The position numbers were made by a program, and so were the translations under genes. The notes beneath the pieces are model-generated. The model was not told the origin of the DNA. It saw nothing but the letters and a program-made list of their open reading frames with translations, and ran no database searches. Below are positions 55,777 to 64,000 of a DNA stretch of 64,000 nucleotides, piece by piece. Positions within the stretch are counted from its first letter, which is position 1. Each line of letters starts with the position of its first letter. Source of the DNA: Sphingomonas rubra (GTDB taxonomy: Bacteria > Pseudomonadota > Alphaproteobacteria > Sphingomonadales > Sphingomonadaceae); assembly GCF_900115745.1 (NCBI RefSeq), contig NZ_FOXP01000007.1:62001-126000 (forward strand), in the 5' to 3' direction.

Positions 55777-56693
55777 TGTTCGGGCAGGAAGTCCGGCACC
55801 GACAGATACCGCTCGCCCGTGTCGTAGTTGAAGCCGAGCACGCGGGCGTCGTCGGGCAGGTCGGGCAGCTTCTGGAGGATGGCGGCGAGCGTCGCGCCGG
55901 ACGAGATGCCGACCAGCATGCCCTCCTCCGTCGCCGAGCGGCGGGCCATGTCCTTGGCGACCGCGGCGTCGACCTCGATCACCCCGTCGAGGAGCTGGGT
56001 GTGAAGGTTGCGCGGCACGAAGCCGGCGCCGATGCCCTGGATCGGGTGCGGGCCGGGCTGGCCGCCCGAGATGACGGGAGAAAGGGCGGGCTCGACCGCG
56101 TAGACCTTGAGCGCGGGCCATTCCTTCTTCAGCACCTCGGCGACGCCGGTGATGTGGCCGCCGGTGCCGACGCCGGTGACGAGGACATCGATGGGGGCGT
56201 CGCGGAAGTCCTCCAGGATCTCCTGCGCGGTGGTGCGGACATGCACGTCGATGTTGGCCGGGTTCTCGAACTGCTGGCACAGCCAGGCGCCGGGCGTCTC
56301 GTCGACGATCTGCATCGCACGCTCGATCGCGCCCTTCATCCCCTTGTCGCGCGGAGTGAGGTCGAAGGTGGCGCCGTAGGCGAGCATCAGGCGGCGGCGC
56401 TCGACGCTCATGCTCTCCGGCATGACGAGGACGATCTTGTAGCCCTTGACCGCCGCGACCATTGCCAGGCCGATGCCGGTATTGCCGCTGGTCGGCTCGA
56501 CGATGGTGCCGCCCGGCTTCAGGCTGCCGTCCGCCTCCGCCGCCTCGACCATGGCGAGGGCGATGCGGTCCTTGATCGAGCCGCCGGGGTTCGACCGCTC
56601 CGACTTGATCCACACCTCGCTGTCGGGGAACAGGCGCGAGACGCGGACGTGGGGCGTGCGGCCGACGGTGTCGAGGATGCTGTTGGCCTTCAT
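55773..56693 (-). CDS. cysK: Cysteine synthase A (O-acetylserine sulfhydrylase)
   Basis: A 306-residue PLP enzyme of the fold-II type. PLP-binding lysine K41 is in [12 protein letters not shown]. Other motifs are [13 protein letters not shown] (substrate loop), [12 protein letters not shown] (phosphate cup) and GISSGAT. It makes cysteine from O-acetylserine and sulfide. It is slightly shorter than E. coli CysK. The ATG overlaps the upstream MFS stop (ATGA), and its own stop overlaps the cell wall hydrolase start (GTGA), so all three are translationally coupled. Confidence 0.96.
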   Translation of the reverse strand: MKANSILDTVGRTPHVRVSRLFPDSEVWIKSERSNPGGSIKDRIALAMVEAAEADGSLKPGGTIVEPTSGNTGIGLAMVAAVKGYKIVLVMPESMSVERRRLMLAYGATFDLTPRDKGMKGAIERAMQIVDETPGAWLCQQFENPANIDVHVRTTAQEILEDFRDAPIDVLVTGVGTGGHITGVAEVLKKEWPALKVYAVEPALSPVISGGQPGPHPIQGIGAGFVPRNLHTQLLDGVIEVDAAVAKDMARRSATEEGMLVGISSGATLAAILQKLPDLPDDARVLGFNYDTGERYLSVPDFLPEQ

Positions 56694-58033
56694 GGCTTGG
56701 CTTCTCCGTGCTCAGGCTCGGTGTCGAGCATGTCGGGGGGATCAAAGGTCCGCGCGCGCGCGAGTTCCGGAAACAGCCGCGCCCAGACCAGCGTGATGAC
56801 GGTCGCGCCGACGCCGCCGAACACCACCGCGCCGACGGGGCCGAGGATGGAGGCCATCACCCCGCTCTCGAACTCGCCCAGCTCGTTGGAGGCGGAAATG
56901 GTGAGCTGCGACACCGCCGACACGCGGCCGCGCATCGCGTCGGGCGTATGGAGCTGGATCAGCGACTGGCGGACGTAGACGGAGACCATGTCGGCGCCGC
57001 CCGCGACGATCAGCGCGACGAGGCTGAGGACGAAGGCGGGGTGGATGATGGTGCCGCCGATGCTGCCGCCGGTGAGACCGAGCGCGTGGACGATCGGCGT
57101 GGCGAGGCCGAAGGTGAGGATGGCGAGGCCGAAGACGACGACGGCGATCAGCATCTTGACGCCGACGTTGCTATCCATCGGGCGGAACGAGAACCAGAGG
57201 GCGGTCGTCGCCGCACCGATGCCCATGCCGGCCGCGAGCAGCCCCAGCCCCTGCGAGCCGACGTGGAGGATGTCGCGCGCGTAGACCGGCAGCAGCGAGG
57301 TCGCCCCCGCCAGCAGCACCGCGAACAGATCGAGCGTGATCGCCGCCAGCACCAGCCGGTTGTTGCGGACGTAGCGGAAGCCTTCGAGGATGCGGGCGAG
57401 CGGGCGGTGATCGGTCTGCGCGGGCGGCTGCGGCACCGGGCCGATCAGGAACATGAAGCCGAGCGCGACCGCGAACAGGACCGTGGCGACGCCGTAGGCG
57501 ACCTCCGGATGGACGGCGTAGAGGAGGCCGCCGACGGAGGGACCGGCGATGGTGCCGACCTGCCAGGCGATCGAGCTGACCGCGATCGCGGTGGGCAGGC
57601 TCTCGCGCGGGACCAGGTTGGGCGCGAGCGCGGAATAGGCGGGGCCGGAGAAGGCGCGCGCGATGCCGAACGCGACCGCGGCGGTGAACAGCGCCGGCAG
57701 GCTGAGATTGTTCGACCAGGTGAGAAACCACAGCAGCGCCGCGGTGGCGACGAGCAGCGTCGTCGTGCCGCGCACGATCCAGCGCCGGTCGACGCTGTCG
57801 GCGACCAGGCCGGTGATCGGCGTCAGCAGGAACAGCGGCACGAACTGCGCGAAGCCGATCATGCCGAGCATGAAGGCGGCCTCGCGGATGTCCATCGTCT
57901 CGCGCGCCAGATTGTACACCTGCCAGCCGATCACGATCGACATGGCGGAGACGGCGATCGTGCCGGTGAAGCGCGACAGCCAGTAGGCACGGAAATTGGC
58001 GATGCGGAACGGGTGGGGGGCGGTGGCGGCCAT
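56690..58033 (-). CDS. MFS transporter (EntS/MFS_3-like)
   Basis: A 447-residue carrier with about 12 helices. The N-terminus [34 protein letters not shown] is typical of the MFS_3/EntS group. Between helices 2 and 3 lies a motif-A-like stretch [16 protein letters not shown]. The C-terminal tail is acidic ([13 protein letters not shown]). The substrate is unknown. Start at 58033 (MAATAPHP). It is the first gene of a three-gene overlapping run with cysK and the cell wall hydrolase. Confidence 0.92.
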   Translation of the reverse strand: MAATAPHPFRIANFRAYWLSRFTGTIAVSAMSIVIGWQVYNLARETMDIREAAFMLGMIGFAQFVPLFLLTPITGLVADSVDRRWIVRGTTTLLVATAALLWFLTWSNNLSLPALFTAAVAFGIARAFSGPAYSALAPNLVPRESLPTAIAVSSIAWQVGTIAGPSVGGLLYAVHPEVAYGVATVLFAVALGFMFLIGPVPQPPAQTDHRPLARILEGFRYVRNNRLVLAAITLDLFAVLLAGATSLLPVYARDILHVGSQGLGLLAAGMGIGAATTALWFSFRPMDSNVGVKMLIAVVVFGLAILTFGLATPIVHALGLTGGSIGGTIIHPAFVLSLVALIVAGGADMVSVYVRQSLIQLHTPDAMRGRVSAVSQLTISASNELGEFESGVMASILGPVGAVVFGGVGATVITLVWARLFPELARARTFDPPDMLDTEPEHGEAKP

Positions 58034-58105
58034 CGCGCGCGGGCTTAGGCGTGGGCGCGGCACGGGGCAACCGCAGTGGTTCTTGGCGCGGCCGTCTCCT
58101 TCCTT

Positions 58106-58190
58106 CGTGATGCCGCGCTTGTCCCGGCATCCAGGGTCGCGAACGTAGCGCTGCTCGGCTCTGGATGCCGGGACGAGCCCGGCATGACGG
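58106..58190. repeat. Family-B palindromic repeat
   Basis: Left arm CGTGATGCCGCGCTTGTCCC from 58106, right arm CTGGATGCCGGGACGAGCCC from 58161. It lies between the divergent MFS and pdhA genes. Confidence 0.9.
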
Positions 58191-58276
58191 CAGTGGGGCT
58201 CCTAACAATTGCCTCACGCGGACAAGCGCGCCTATAGGCGGGCGCGATCTCCCTTACGGAAACGAGGTTTTCTCCC

Positions 58277-59317
58277 GTGGCCAAAGCCCCCCGCGCTGCC
58301 GAACCACCGATCACGAACCGCGAGCGGCCGGCCGAGCCGCAACCGTACGACGCCTCGAAGGACGAGCTGCTGCAATTCTACAAGGAGATGCTGCTGATCC
58401 GCCGCTTCGAGGAGAAGGCGGGGCAGCTGTACGGCCTGGGGCTGATCGGCGGCTTCTGCCACCTCTACATCGGCCAGGAGGCGGTCGCGGTGGGGCTGCA
58501 ATCGGCGCTGAACGGCGACACGGACTCGGTCATCACCGGCTACCGCGACCATGGCCACATGCTCGCCTACGGCATCGATCCCAAGGCGATCATGTCGGAG
58601 CTGACCGGGCGCGGCGCCGGCATCTCCAAGGGCAAGGGCGGGTCGATGCACATGTTCTCGACCGAGCATAAGTTCTATGGCGGCCACGGCATCGTCGGGG
58701 CGCAGGTGTCGCTCGGCACCGGGCTGGCGTTCGCGCACAAGTACAATGACGACGGCGGCGTCTGTCTTGCCTATTTTGGCGACGGCGCGGCGAACCAGGG
58801 CCAGGTGTACGAGAGCTTCAACATGGCCCGGCTCTGGGACCTGCCGATCATCTACGTGATCGAGAACAACCAGTATGCGATGGGCACCTCCACCGCGCGT
58901 GCCGCGTCGGAGGACCAGTTCTACAAGCGCGGCGAGAGCTTCCGCATCCCCGGCATCCAGGTCGACGGCATGGACGTGCTCGCCTGTCGCGGCGCGGCCG
59001 AGGAGGCGCTCGCCTGGGTACGCGCAGGCAAGGGGCCGATCATCCTGGAGATGAAGACCTATCGCTATCGCGGCCACTCGATGAGCGATCCCGCCAAGTA
59101 CCGGACGCGCGACGAGGTGCAGAACATGCGCGACACCGCCGATCCGATCGACCGGATCAAGAAGCTGCTGGAAGAACAGGGCGTGCAGGAGGACGAGCTG
59201 AAGAGCGTGGAGCAGGCGATCAGGAAGCAGGTCAACGAGTCGGCGGACTTCGCCGAGAGCACGCCCGAGCCGGAGGCCTCCGAGCTCTATACCGACGTGC
59301 TGGTGGAGTTCTACTGA
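58277..59317 (+). CDS. pdhA: Pyruvate dehydrogenase E1 component, alpha subunit
   Basis: A 346-residue thiamine diphosphate enzyme subunit. Key segments are [58 protein letters not shown], the ThDP-binding motif [37 protein letters not shown], and the phosphorylation-loop-like [11 protein letters not shown]. With PdhB it forms the E1 heterotetramer decarboxylating pyruvate. The GTG start is followed by a typical N-terminus. The TGA shares one base with the ATG of pdhB. Confidence 0.97.
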   Translation: MAKAPRAAEPPITNRERPAEPQPYDASKDELLQFYKEMLLIRRFEEKAGQLYGLGLIGGFCHLYIGQEAVAVGLQSALNGDTDSVITGYRDHGHMLAYGIDPKAIMSELTGRGAGISKGKGGSMHMFSTEHKFYGGHGIVGAQVSLGTGLAFAHKYNDDGGVCLAYFGDGAANQGQVYESFNMARLWDLPIIYVIENNQYAMGTSTARAASEDQFYKRGESFRIPGIQVDGMDVLACRGAAEEALAWVRAGKGPIILEMKTYRYRGHSMSDPAKYRTRDEVQNMRDTADPIDRIKKLLEEQGVQEDELKSVEQAIRKQVNESADFAESTPEPEASELYTDVLVEFY

Positions 59318-60765
59318 TGCCGATCGAGATCAAGATGCCGGCGCTCTCCCCGACCATGGAGGAGGGCACGCTCGCCAAGTGGCTGGTCAAGGAAGGCGAC
59401 ACCGTGTCGTCCGGCGACATCATGGCCGAGATCGAGACCGACAAGGCGACCATGGAGTTCGAGGCGGTCGACGAGGGTATTGTCGCCAAGATCCTGGTGG
59501 CCGAGGGCACCGATAACGTGAAGGTCGGCGACGTCATCATGCTGCTGGCCGAAGAGGGCGAGGACGCGTCGTCGGTCGAGGGCAAGGGCGGTGGCGCCGC
59601 TCCCGCCGCGACCAAGGACGATAGCCCCGAGCCGGACGCCAAGGCGGACGAGAAGAAGGGCGACAAGGTCGAGGACTCGGCCCATCCGACGCAGGAGAAG
59701 GTCGAGACCGGTACGCGGCAGCTGTTCGAGGCGGCCGAGAAGGAGGGCCGCCGCGACCCCGAGGTACCCGAAGGCACCGAGATGGTGAAGACCACCGTGC
59801 GCGAGGCACTGCGCGACGCGATGGCCGAGGAGATGCGCTCCGACCCCCGCGTGTTCGTGATGGGCGAGGAGGTCGCGCAGTATCAGGGCGCCTACAAGGT
59901 GACGCAGGGCCTGCTCGACGAGTTCGGCGACAAGCGTGTCATCGACACGCCGATCACCGAGTACGGCTTTGCCGGCATCGGCGCGGGCGCGGCGATGGGC
60001 GGCCTGCGCCCGATCGTCGAGTTCATGACGTTCAATTTCGCGTTGCAGGCGATCGACCACATCATCAACTCGGCCGCCAAGACCAATTACATGTCGGGCG
60101 GGCAGATGCGCACGCCGATCGTGTTCCGCGGCCCCAACGGCGCCGCGTCCCGCGTCGGCGCGCAGCATTCGCACAATTTCGGCCCCTGGTACGCATCCGT
60201 GCCCGGACTGATCGTGATCGCCCCGTACGACGCGGCGGACGCGAAGGGGCTGCTGAAGGCGGCGATCCGCACCGAGGATCCGGTCGTATTCCTCGAGAAC
60301 GAGCTGATGTACGGCCGCAGCTTCGACGTGCCCAAGCTCGACGACTGGGTGCTGCCGATCGGCAAAGCCCGCATCGTCCGCGAGGGAAGCGATGTGACGA
60401 TCGTCAGCTACTCGATCGGCGTCGGCGTCTCGCTGGAGGCGGCCGAGCAACTGGCGGGAGAGGGCATCGAGGCGGAGGTGATCGACCTGCGCACGCTGCG
60501 CCCGCTCGACAAGGAAACGGTGCTGAAGAGCCTCGCCAAGACCAACCGGCTGGTGGTGGCGGAAGAGGGCTTCCCCACCTGCGGCATCGCGTCCGAGATC
60601 ATCGCGATCTGCATGGAGGAAGGCTTCGACGACCTCGACGCGCCGGTCGGCCGCGTCGCCAACGAGGACGTGCCGATGCCCTATGCCGCCAATCTGGAGA
60701 AGCTCGCGCTGATCGACGCGGCCAGGGTGGTGAAGGCGGTGAAGAAGGTCTGCTACAAGGGTTGA
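59317..60765 (+). CDS. pdhB: Pyruvate dehydrogenase E1 beta subunit with N-terminal lipoyl domain
   Basis: A 482-residue protein. Residues 1-80 are a lipoyl domain with the lipoylated K43 in [13 protein letters not shown]. An acidic/Ala linker (80-150) follows. The E1 beta body (about 155-482) shows [67 protein letters not shown] and [14 protein letters not shown]. This fused form is the alphaproteobacterial type, adding an extra lipoyl carrier to the complex. The E2 and E3 genes are not in the window. Confidence 0.97.
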   Translation: MPIEIKMPALSPTMEEGTLAKWLVKEGDTVSSGDIMAEIETDKATMEFEAVDEGIVAKILVAEGTDNVKVGDVIMLLAEEGEDASSVEGKGGGAAPAATKDDSPEPDAKADEKKGDKVEDSAHPTQEKVETGTRQLFEAAEKEGRRDPEVPEGTEMVKTTVREALRDAMAEEMRSDPRVFVMGEEVAQYQGAYKVTQGLLDEFGDKRVIDTPITEYGFAGIGAGAAMGGLRPIVEFMTFNFALQAIDHIINSAAKTNYMSGGQMRTPIVFRGPNGAASRVGAQHSHNFGPWYASVPGLIVIAPYDAADAKGLLKAAIRTEDPVVFLENELMYGRSFDVPKLDDWVLPIGKARIVREGSDVTIVSYSIGVGVSLEAAEQLAGEGIEAEVIDLRTLRPLDKETVLKSLAKTNRLVVAEEGFPTCGIASEIIAICMEEGFDDLDAPVGRVANEDVPMPYAANLEKLALIDAARVVKAVKKVCYKG

Positions 60766-60774
60766 GGAGATGGC

Positions 60775-60800
60775 GGCCCGCGGCGATGGCGCCGCGGGCC
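60775..60800. terminator. Bidirectional hairpin between pdhB and the Tad genes
   Basis: Perfect ten-base stem GGCCCGCGGC / GCCGCGGGCC (60775-60784, 60791-60800) with six-base loop, between two convergent stop codons. Only a short T-rich tail on the plus strand. Confidence 0.7.
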
Positions 60801-60801
60801 T

Positions 60802-61485
60802 TCAGCAGCGCGATACCGGTGCGTTGGCAGTATTGTACACGCCCTTGTCGCCGCCGGTCAGGTCGCGGCGGTCGCGCACCGACATCGCCGCGATCTCGAC
60901 CATGGTGGTCGACGGCGACAGCGCCGTGCGGATCAGCGGCTTGTACTCGTAATAGACCTCCACGAACATGGTCGCGTTGTCGTCCTGCGCGTTGAACTTG
61001 CTCTTGCCGCCGATGCCCGAGATGTTGGTCGCGCCGGCCACGCCGTAGCTCGACGCGTGGCTGGTCTTGTCGCCGCGGCAGCGCTGCCAGACGATCTTGT
61101 ACTTCTTGTCGGTGTTCGGGTTGGCCATCGGCTCCAGATCGCTGATGATGACGCGACCGCGCTTGTAGAGGTCGAGGTTGCCGGCCTGTTGTCCGGCGCC
61201 GGTCAGGGCGTCGTTGATGTCGTTCTCCGTGATCGTCTTGGCGGCGAGCAGCGTGCCGTTGCCCATGCGCGCGGCATTGTCCGCCAGCTGCAACGCCACC
61301 TGGCTGATCCGCATCCGCGTGGTCGCGTAGTTGGTGATCTCCGCGCCGCCCAGCGACAGCGTCGTCAGGATCGGCAGGCCGATGGCGAACTCGATCAGCT
61401 GAACGCCGCGCCGGTCGGCCAGCACCGGCCGGACGAAGCGGCGCAGCGCCGCGAGCGGGGCGGCGGAGGCGGCGATGGCGGTCAC
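60802..61485 (-). CDS. TadE-like pilus assembly protein (second)
   Basis: A 227-residue protein with the TadE/F pattern: a basic N-terminus followed by a pseudopilin-like segment RRGVQLIEFAIGLPILTTLSLGGAEITNYATTRMRISQVALQLADNAARM. It has one transmembrane helix with the cleavage-site-like Glu (IEFA). The rest is a periplasmic or extracellular domain. The last residues contain CRG and a C-terminal SRC. The GTG start overlaps the stop of the upstream TadE-like gene (GTGA). It should act with TadG and the Flp pilus machinery. Confidence 0.85.
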   Translation of the reverse strand: MTAIAASAAPLAALRRFVRPVLADRRGVQLIEFAIGLPILTTLSLGGAEITNYATTRMRISQVALQLADNAARMGNGTLLAAKTITENDINDALTGAGQQAGNLDLYKRGRVIISDLEPMANPNTDKKYKIVWQRCRGDKTSHASSYGVAGATNISGIGGKSKFNAQDDNATMFVEVYYEYKPLIRTALSPSTTMVEIAAMSVRDRRDLTGGDKGVYNTANAPVSRC

Positions 61486-62090
61486 GGGCAGTTCCTCACG
61501 GTGGCGGCGGCGTAGCTCTGCTGATCGGCGTAAGGCTGGTTCTGGAGCACGGTGCGCGCCACGATCGTATAGTCCTGCGCCATGCCCCCCGCGTACCAGA
61601 AGGGAAAATAGCGCGGGAAGTTGGCGGACACGGTGTAGACGACGCGGTCGTTGGCATTGCCCTGGCCGGCATTGCCGCCGTCCTTGTCCCAGGTGCCGTT
61701 GTTGTTCTCGTCCTGGTACGGCTCGCCCGCGTCGCAGGTCTTGTTCTTGTTGGTGTCGGTCCAGCTCTCCGGATCGGCGGCGGCCGCCTTCGCGAAGGTG
61801 CGGTAGAAGCGGCGGTCGATCCGCACCTTGGCGTTGCCCGCGACGGCCCGGATCGCGCGCTCGACGCGCGCGTCCACCGTCGCCTGCGCGGTAGTCGCGT
61901 TGCTCGTCTCCAGCGTCGAATCGCGTGCGGCCTTCTGCACCACGCCCTGAATCGACGAGGTCATGTAGAGCTGGTGCGCCAGGTCCAGCGAGCCGAGCAG
62001 CAGCAGCAGCAGCACCGGCGCGACGATCGCGAACTCGACGATCGTCGCGCCGCGCCGGTCGGCGGCGACGGCGCTGAGCAGCCGAATCAC
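61482..62090 (-). CDS. TadE-like pilus assembly protein with a calcium-loop-like insert
   Basis: A 202-residue protein beginning with GTG at 62090, overlapping the TadG-like stop (GTGA). The pseudopilin segment is DRRGATIVEFAIVAPVLLLLLLGSLDLAHQLYMTSSIQGVVQKAARDS. The middle has a DTNKNKTCDAGEPYQDENNN then GTWD insert, where D-x-N-x-N/D-G-x-x-D spacing looks like Ca2+-binding loops. Two cysteines (one in the insert, one near the end) could pair. Tad operons are built of several such TadE/F/G proteins. Confidence 0.85.
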   Translation of the reverse strand: MIRLLSAVAADRRGATIVEFAIVAPVLLLLLLGSLDLAHQLYMTSSIQGVVQKAARDSTLETSNATTAQATVDARVERAIRAVAGNAKVRIDRRFYRTFAKAAAADPESWTDTNKNKTCDAGEPYQDENNNGTWDKDGGNAGQGNANDRVVYTVSANFPRYFPFWYAGGMAQDYTIVARTVLQNQPYADQQSYAAATVRNCP

Positions 62091-64000
62091 GAGGTGAGCC
62101 TCAGCATCGAGATCTGGTCGGCGATCGACTTGAACGTGGCTTGGAGCTGGGCCGAGTTGGTCGCGGTGAAGTAGCGGCCGGACGACGCGCACGCCTTAAG
62201 CCGGGTGACCGTCGCATCCTCCAACTGGCCGAACGCCACTACCCACAGCGTGATGTTCTTGTTCTTGATGGCGGTGCACAGCGCCGCCGCGCGCGCGTTC
62301 ACCTGCTGCGTCAGTGTGCCCGTGTCGGTGCAGCCATCGGTCGGCCTGCTGCCGGTCGTGCGCCGATCCCACCAGCCGACCCCATAAGCGGTGTAGTTGT
62401 TGACGCCGGTACAGGCGTCACCATCTGTCATGAAGATGATGTTGCGCTCGATCTCCCCGCCCTGCGGCGTTAAGGCATTCTCCGGCCCGAAGATGCCGGT
62501 CGGCGACGCCAGGCGAGCGCCCCAGAGCAGACCGATGTCGTGGTATGTGTTTCCTTCCGGAGACAACCCATCGACATAGGCGCTGAACGTGCTGGCGCTG
62601 GGCCATTTCTGCAGCTTCCGCGCCTCGCGCGGGCAAGCGTAGTAGAAGTCTCGATCGAGTTCGTCCGCCGTCTTAATCTCCTGTCGCGTTCGACCGGACG
62701 AGGTCTGCCGCGTGTAGATCACGTCCGGCAGGACCTGGCGCCACTGCGTGGACGCGTCGCCGGCCACCGGTAGCGAGTCGATGTCGAGATCCTTCACGTC
62801 GTTGGGACGCGGCGTATAGCTGTCATAGGAGGCTGTCTGTCGCTCTTCGATGCAGCCTCCCCAGGTGATCGTCTTGTCGGCCGCTTGCGAGCCGACCGGC
62901 CAGGTGAACGATCTGTTCCAGCTGCTGCCGTTTTTGAGCAGGCTGATGTTGACCGGCAATTGCGCGTAGCGCCATTGATTGAACACGCGGGAGGTCGTGT
63001 CCGTACGCGTATAGGTTCGGCGGAGGTCGCCGTAGACCGTCTGCCGCTGTATTCGACAGGTTATGCCCTCATACGTCCGTTGATACTCGTAATAGAAACC
63101 GTATTGGTAGGTAGCCCAAGTCGTGGTGCTGGGATTGCCGCCCGTCGTGTTGTTCTCGACGGCGCTTCCTTCATTGCTCCCGATCGCTGCCATAAAGGAT
63201 GAATTCGGCGGAACCGGTTCCTGGTTGCACCGCGTGCTGCTCACGATCCCGATTGCCGTGGTCGTCCAGTCGTTCCGGGGGTTCTTGTTGACCACTATCG
63301 TGTTGGTCACGGCAGGGTCGGTGCTGGAGATGCGGTCCGCATACTCGGCTACGCGCGTCTGATAGAGGGCCTCGTTGGCGAACCATTCGGGCTTCAGCAG
63401 GTAGCCGACGTTGACGTTGGTCGCGTAGGGAACAAATTCAAAGCGAATCTGCACCTGGCTGCCGGTGCCGCCGGTAGGCGGGCCGGTTGTGCAGACGGCG
63501 TTGGTGTCGAGCCGCGCGACGATCTCATAGAAGCATTTTACCGCGGTCTTGAGCGCGCTCATCTTGGATACGCTGTCGCCGGGCTGTGCGTCCGCCATCG
63601 ATCCCGTCGTGTCGAGCACGAACATCACGTCGGTATTGGGCAGGCGCATCTCGGCGTCGCAGGTGACGGCCATCGTCATCGTCGGTTTGGAGAAGATGCG
63701 CATCAGCGTCATCGGCACGTCGGCCTGCGCGCGGCCGGAAACCTTGCCGGCAGCCTCGGTGAAGGTACGGCTGCGGTTCTGCGAGCCGTAGGCGCCGTCC
63801 TCGAAATTGCCGTCGAAGAACCGGTTGGCGGTCTTCAGCGGTTCGCCGTTGCTCTGCGTCCAGATGCCCGCGCCCATCGACTTGCGGCCGGCGAGCACGC
63901 CCGCGTCGCACGCGTGCTGCAGCCGGGTCTTGACCAGGTAGAGCCGGCTGAGATCGAGGCCGCTTCCCACCATCCCTGCCAGCGGCACGATCGCCGCCGC
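62087..64000 (-). CDS. TadG-like pilus assembly protein with vWA domain (start beyond window)
   Basis: An open frame of 637 residues from the window edge to TGA 62087-62089, partial at its N-terminus. It begins in the pseudopilin region (IVPLAGMVGSGLDLSRLYLV then KTRLQHACDAGVLAGRK). The vWA domain has the MIDAS motif in VMFVLDTTGSMAD, and later FMTDGDAC and LWVVAFGQLEDATVTRLKAC. A large insert between, with many Tyr, Thr and Asn and several Cys residues (RQTVYGDLRRTYTRTDTTSR), is less GC-rich than its surroundings. It probably takes part in Flp/Tad pilus surface attachment. Confidence 0.9.
   Translation of the reverse strand, partial: AAAIVPLAGMVGSGLDLSRLYLVKTRLQHACDAGVLAGRKSMGAGIWTQSNGEPLKTANRFFDGNFEDGAYGSQNRSRTFTEAAGKVSGRAQADVPMTLMRIFSKPTMTMAVTCDAEMRLPNTDVMFVLDTTGSMADAQPGDSVSKMSALKTAVKCFYEIVARLDTNAVCTTGPPTGGTGSQVQIRFEFVPYATNVNVGYLLKPEWFANEALYQTRVAEYADRISSTDPAVTNTIVVNKNPRNDWTTTAIGIVSSTRCNQEPVPPNSSFMAAIGSNEGSAVENNTTGGNPSTTTWATYQYGFYYEYQRTYEGITCRIQRQTVYGDLRRTYTRTDTTSRVFNQWRYAQLPVNISLLKNGSSWNRSFTWPVGSQAADKTITWGGCIEERQTASYDSYTPRPNDVKDLDIDSLPVAGDASTQWRQVLPDVIYTRQTSSGRTRQEIKTADELDRDFYYACPREARKLQKWPSASTFSAYVDGLSPEGNTYHDIGLLWGARLASPTGIFGPENALTPQGGEIERNIIFMTDGDACTGVNNYTAYGVGWWDRRTTGSRPTDGCTDTGTLTQQVNARAAALCTAIKNKNITLWVVAFGQLEDATVTRLKACASSGRYFTATNSAQLQATFKSIADQISMLRLTS

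Overview
High-GC alphaproteobacterial chromosome, most likely a sphingomonad (Sphingomonas or a close relative). The case rests on gene content. There is an rnd-lptC-lptA-lptB-rpoN run, DUF2093 and DUF3572 proteins, a large TonB-dependent receptor, and a pyruvate dehydrogenase E1 beta subunit with its own lipoyl domain. Small GC-rich palindromic repeats lie between many genes. No tRNA, rRNA, CRISPR array, prophage or transposase gene was seen. Both ends are cut: a cyclopropane fatty acid synthase-like gene enters at base 1 and a Tad-pilus TadG-like gene leaves at base 64000.

Layout. 1-7.9 kb: CFA synthase end, an EF-hand protein, argG, a membrane protein overlapping a FemAB-like acyltransferase, RidA, a HAD hydrolase, DUF3572, divK and rpmG. 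8-10.8 kb: a stress-flavoured group (Dps-like protein, DUF1328 membrane peptide, ATP-dependent DNA ligase) with EcfG-like promoter candidates. 10.9-18.6 kb: glutathionyl-hydroquinone reductase, glutaminyl cyclase, a double cold-shock-domain protein with a glycine-rich head, RNase D, the LptCAB envelope-lipid export genes and sigma-54. 18.7-25.4 kb: S10 peptidase, an HhH protein, purD and xseA with overlapping divergent starts, DUF2093 and an M23 peptidase. 25.7-33.5 kb: TonB receptor, small secreted protein, ClpB, and an archaeal/eukaryotic-type prolyl-tRNA synthetase. 33.6-42.6 kb: K+ channel, RNase R, a saccharopine dehydrogenase-like enzyme, an ABC exporter, PHA depolymerase, a pyridoxamine-oxidase-like stress protein and a 30-residue membrane peptide. 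42.6-47.5 kb: thiolase, MaoC hydratase and PutA. 47.5-54.5 kb: a block bounded by two inverted copies of a MITE-like element. It holds a Gdx/SugE exporter, small membrane proteins, a TonB-like protein, MscS, topoisomerase IB and an MFS carrier. 54.5-64 kb: a tightly overlapping MFS-cysK-cell wall hydrolase operon, pdhA-pdhB, and a Tad pilus operon of two TadE-like proteins and a TadG/vWA protein.

Most genes are housekeeping or envelope and stress functions. The less ordinary content is non-coding or very small: nested palindromic repeats and the MITE pair, a repeat read through as part of PutA, a train of hairpins between divK and rpmG, the 30-codon gene with its own ribosome site and terminator, and a hairpin before sugE that resembles half of a guanidine-II riboswitch. 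No clear defence or biosynthetic system was found. All functional names come from motif recognition by eye, without database searches.
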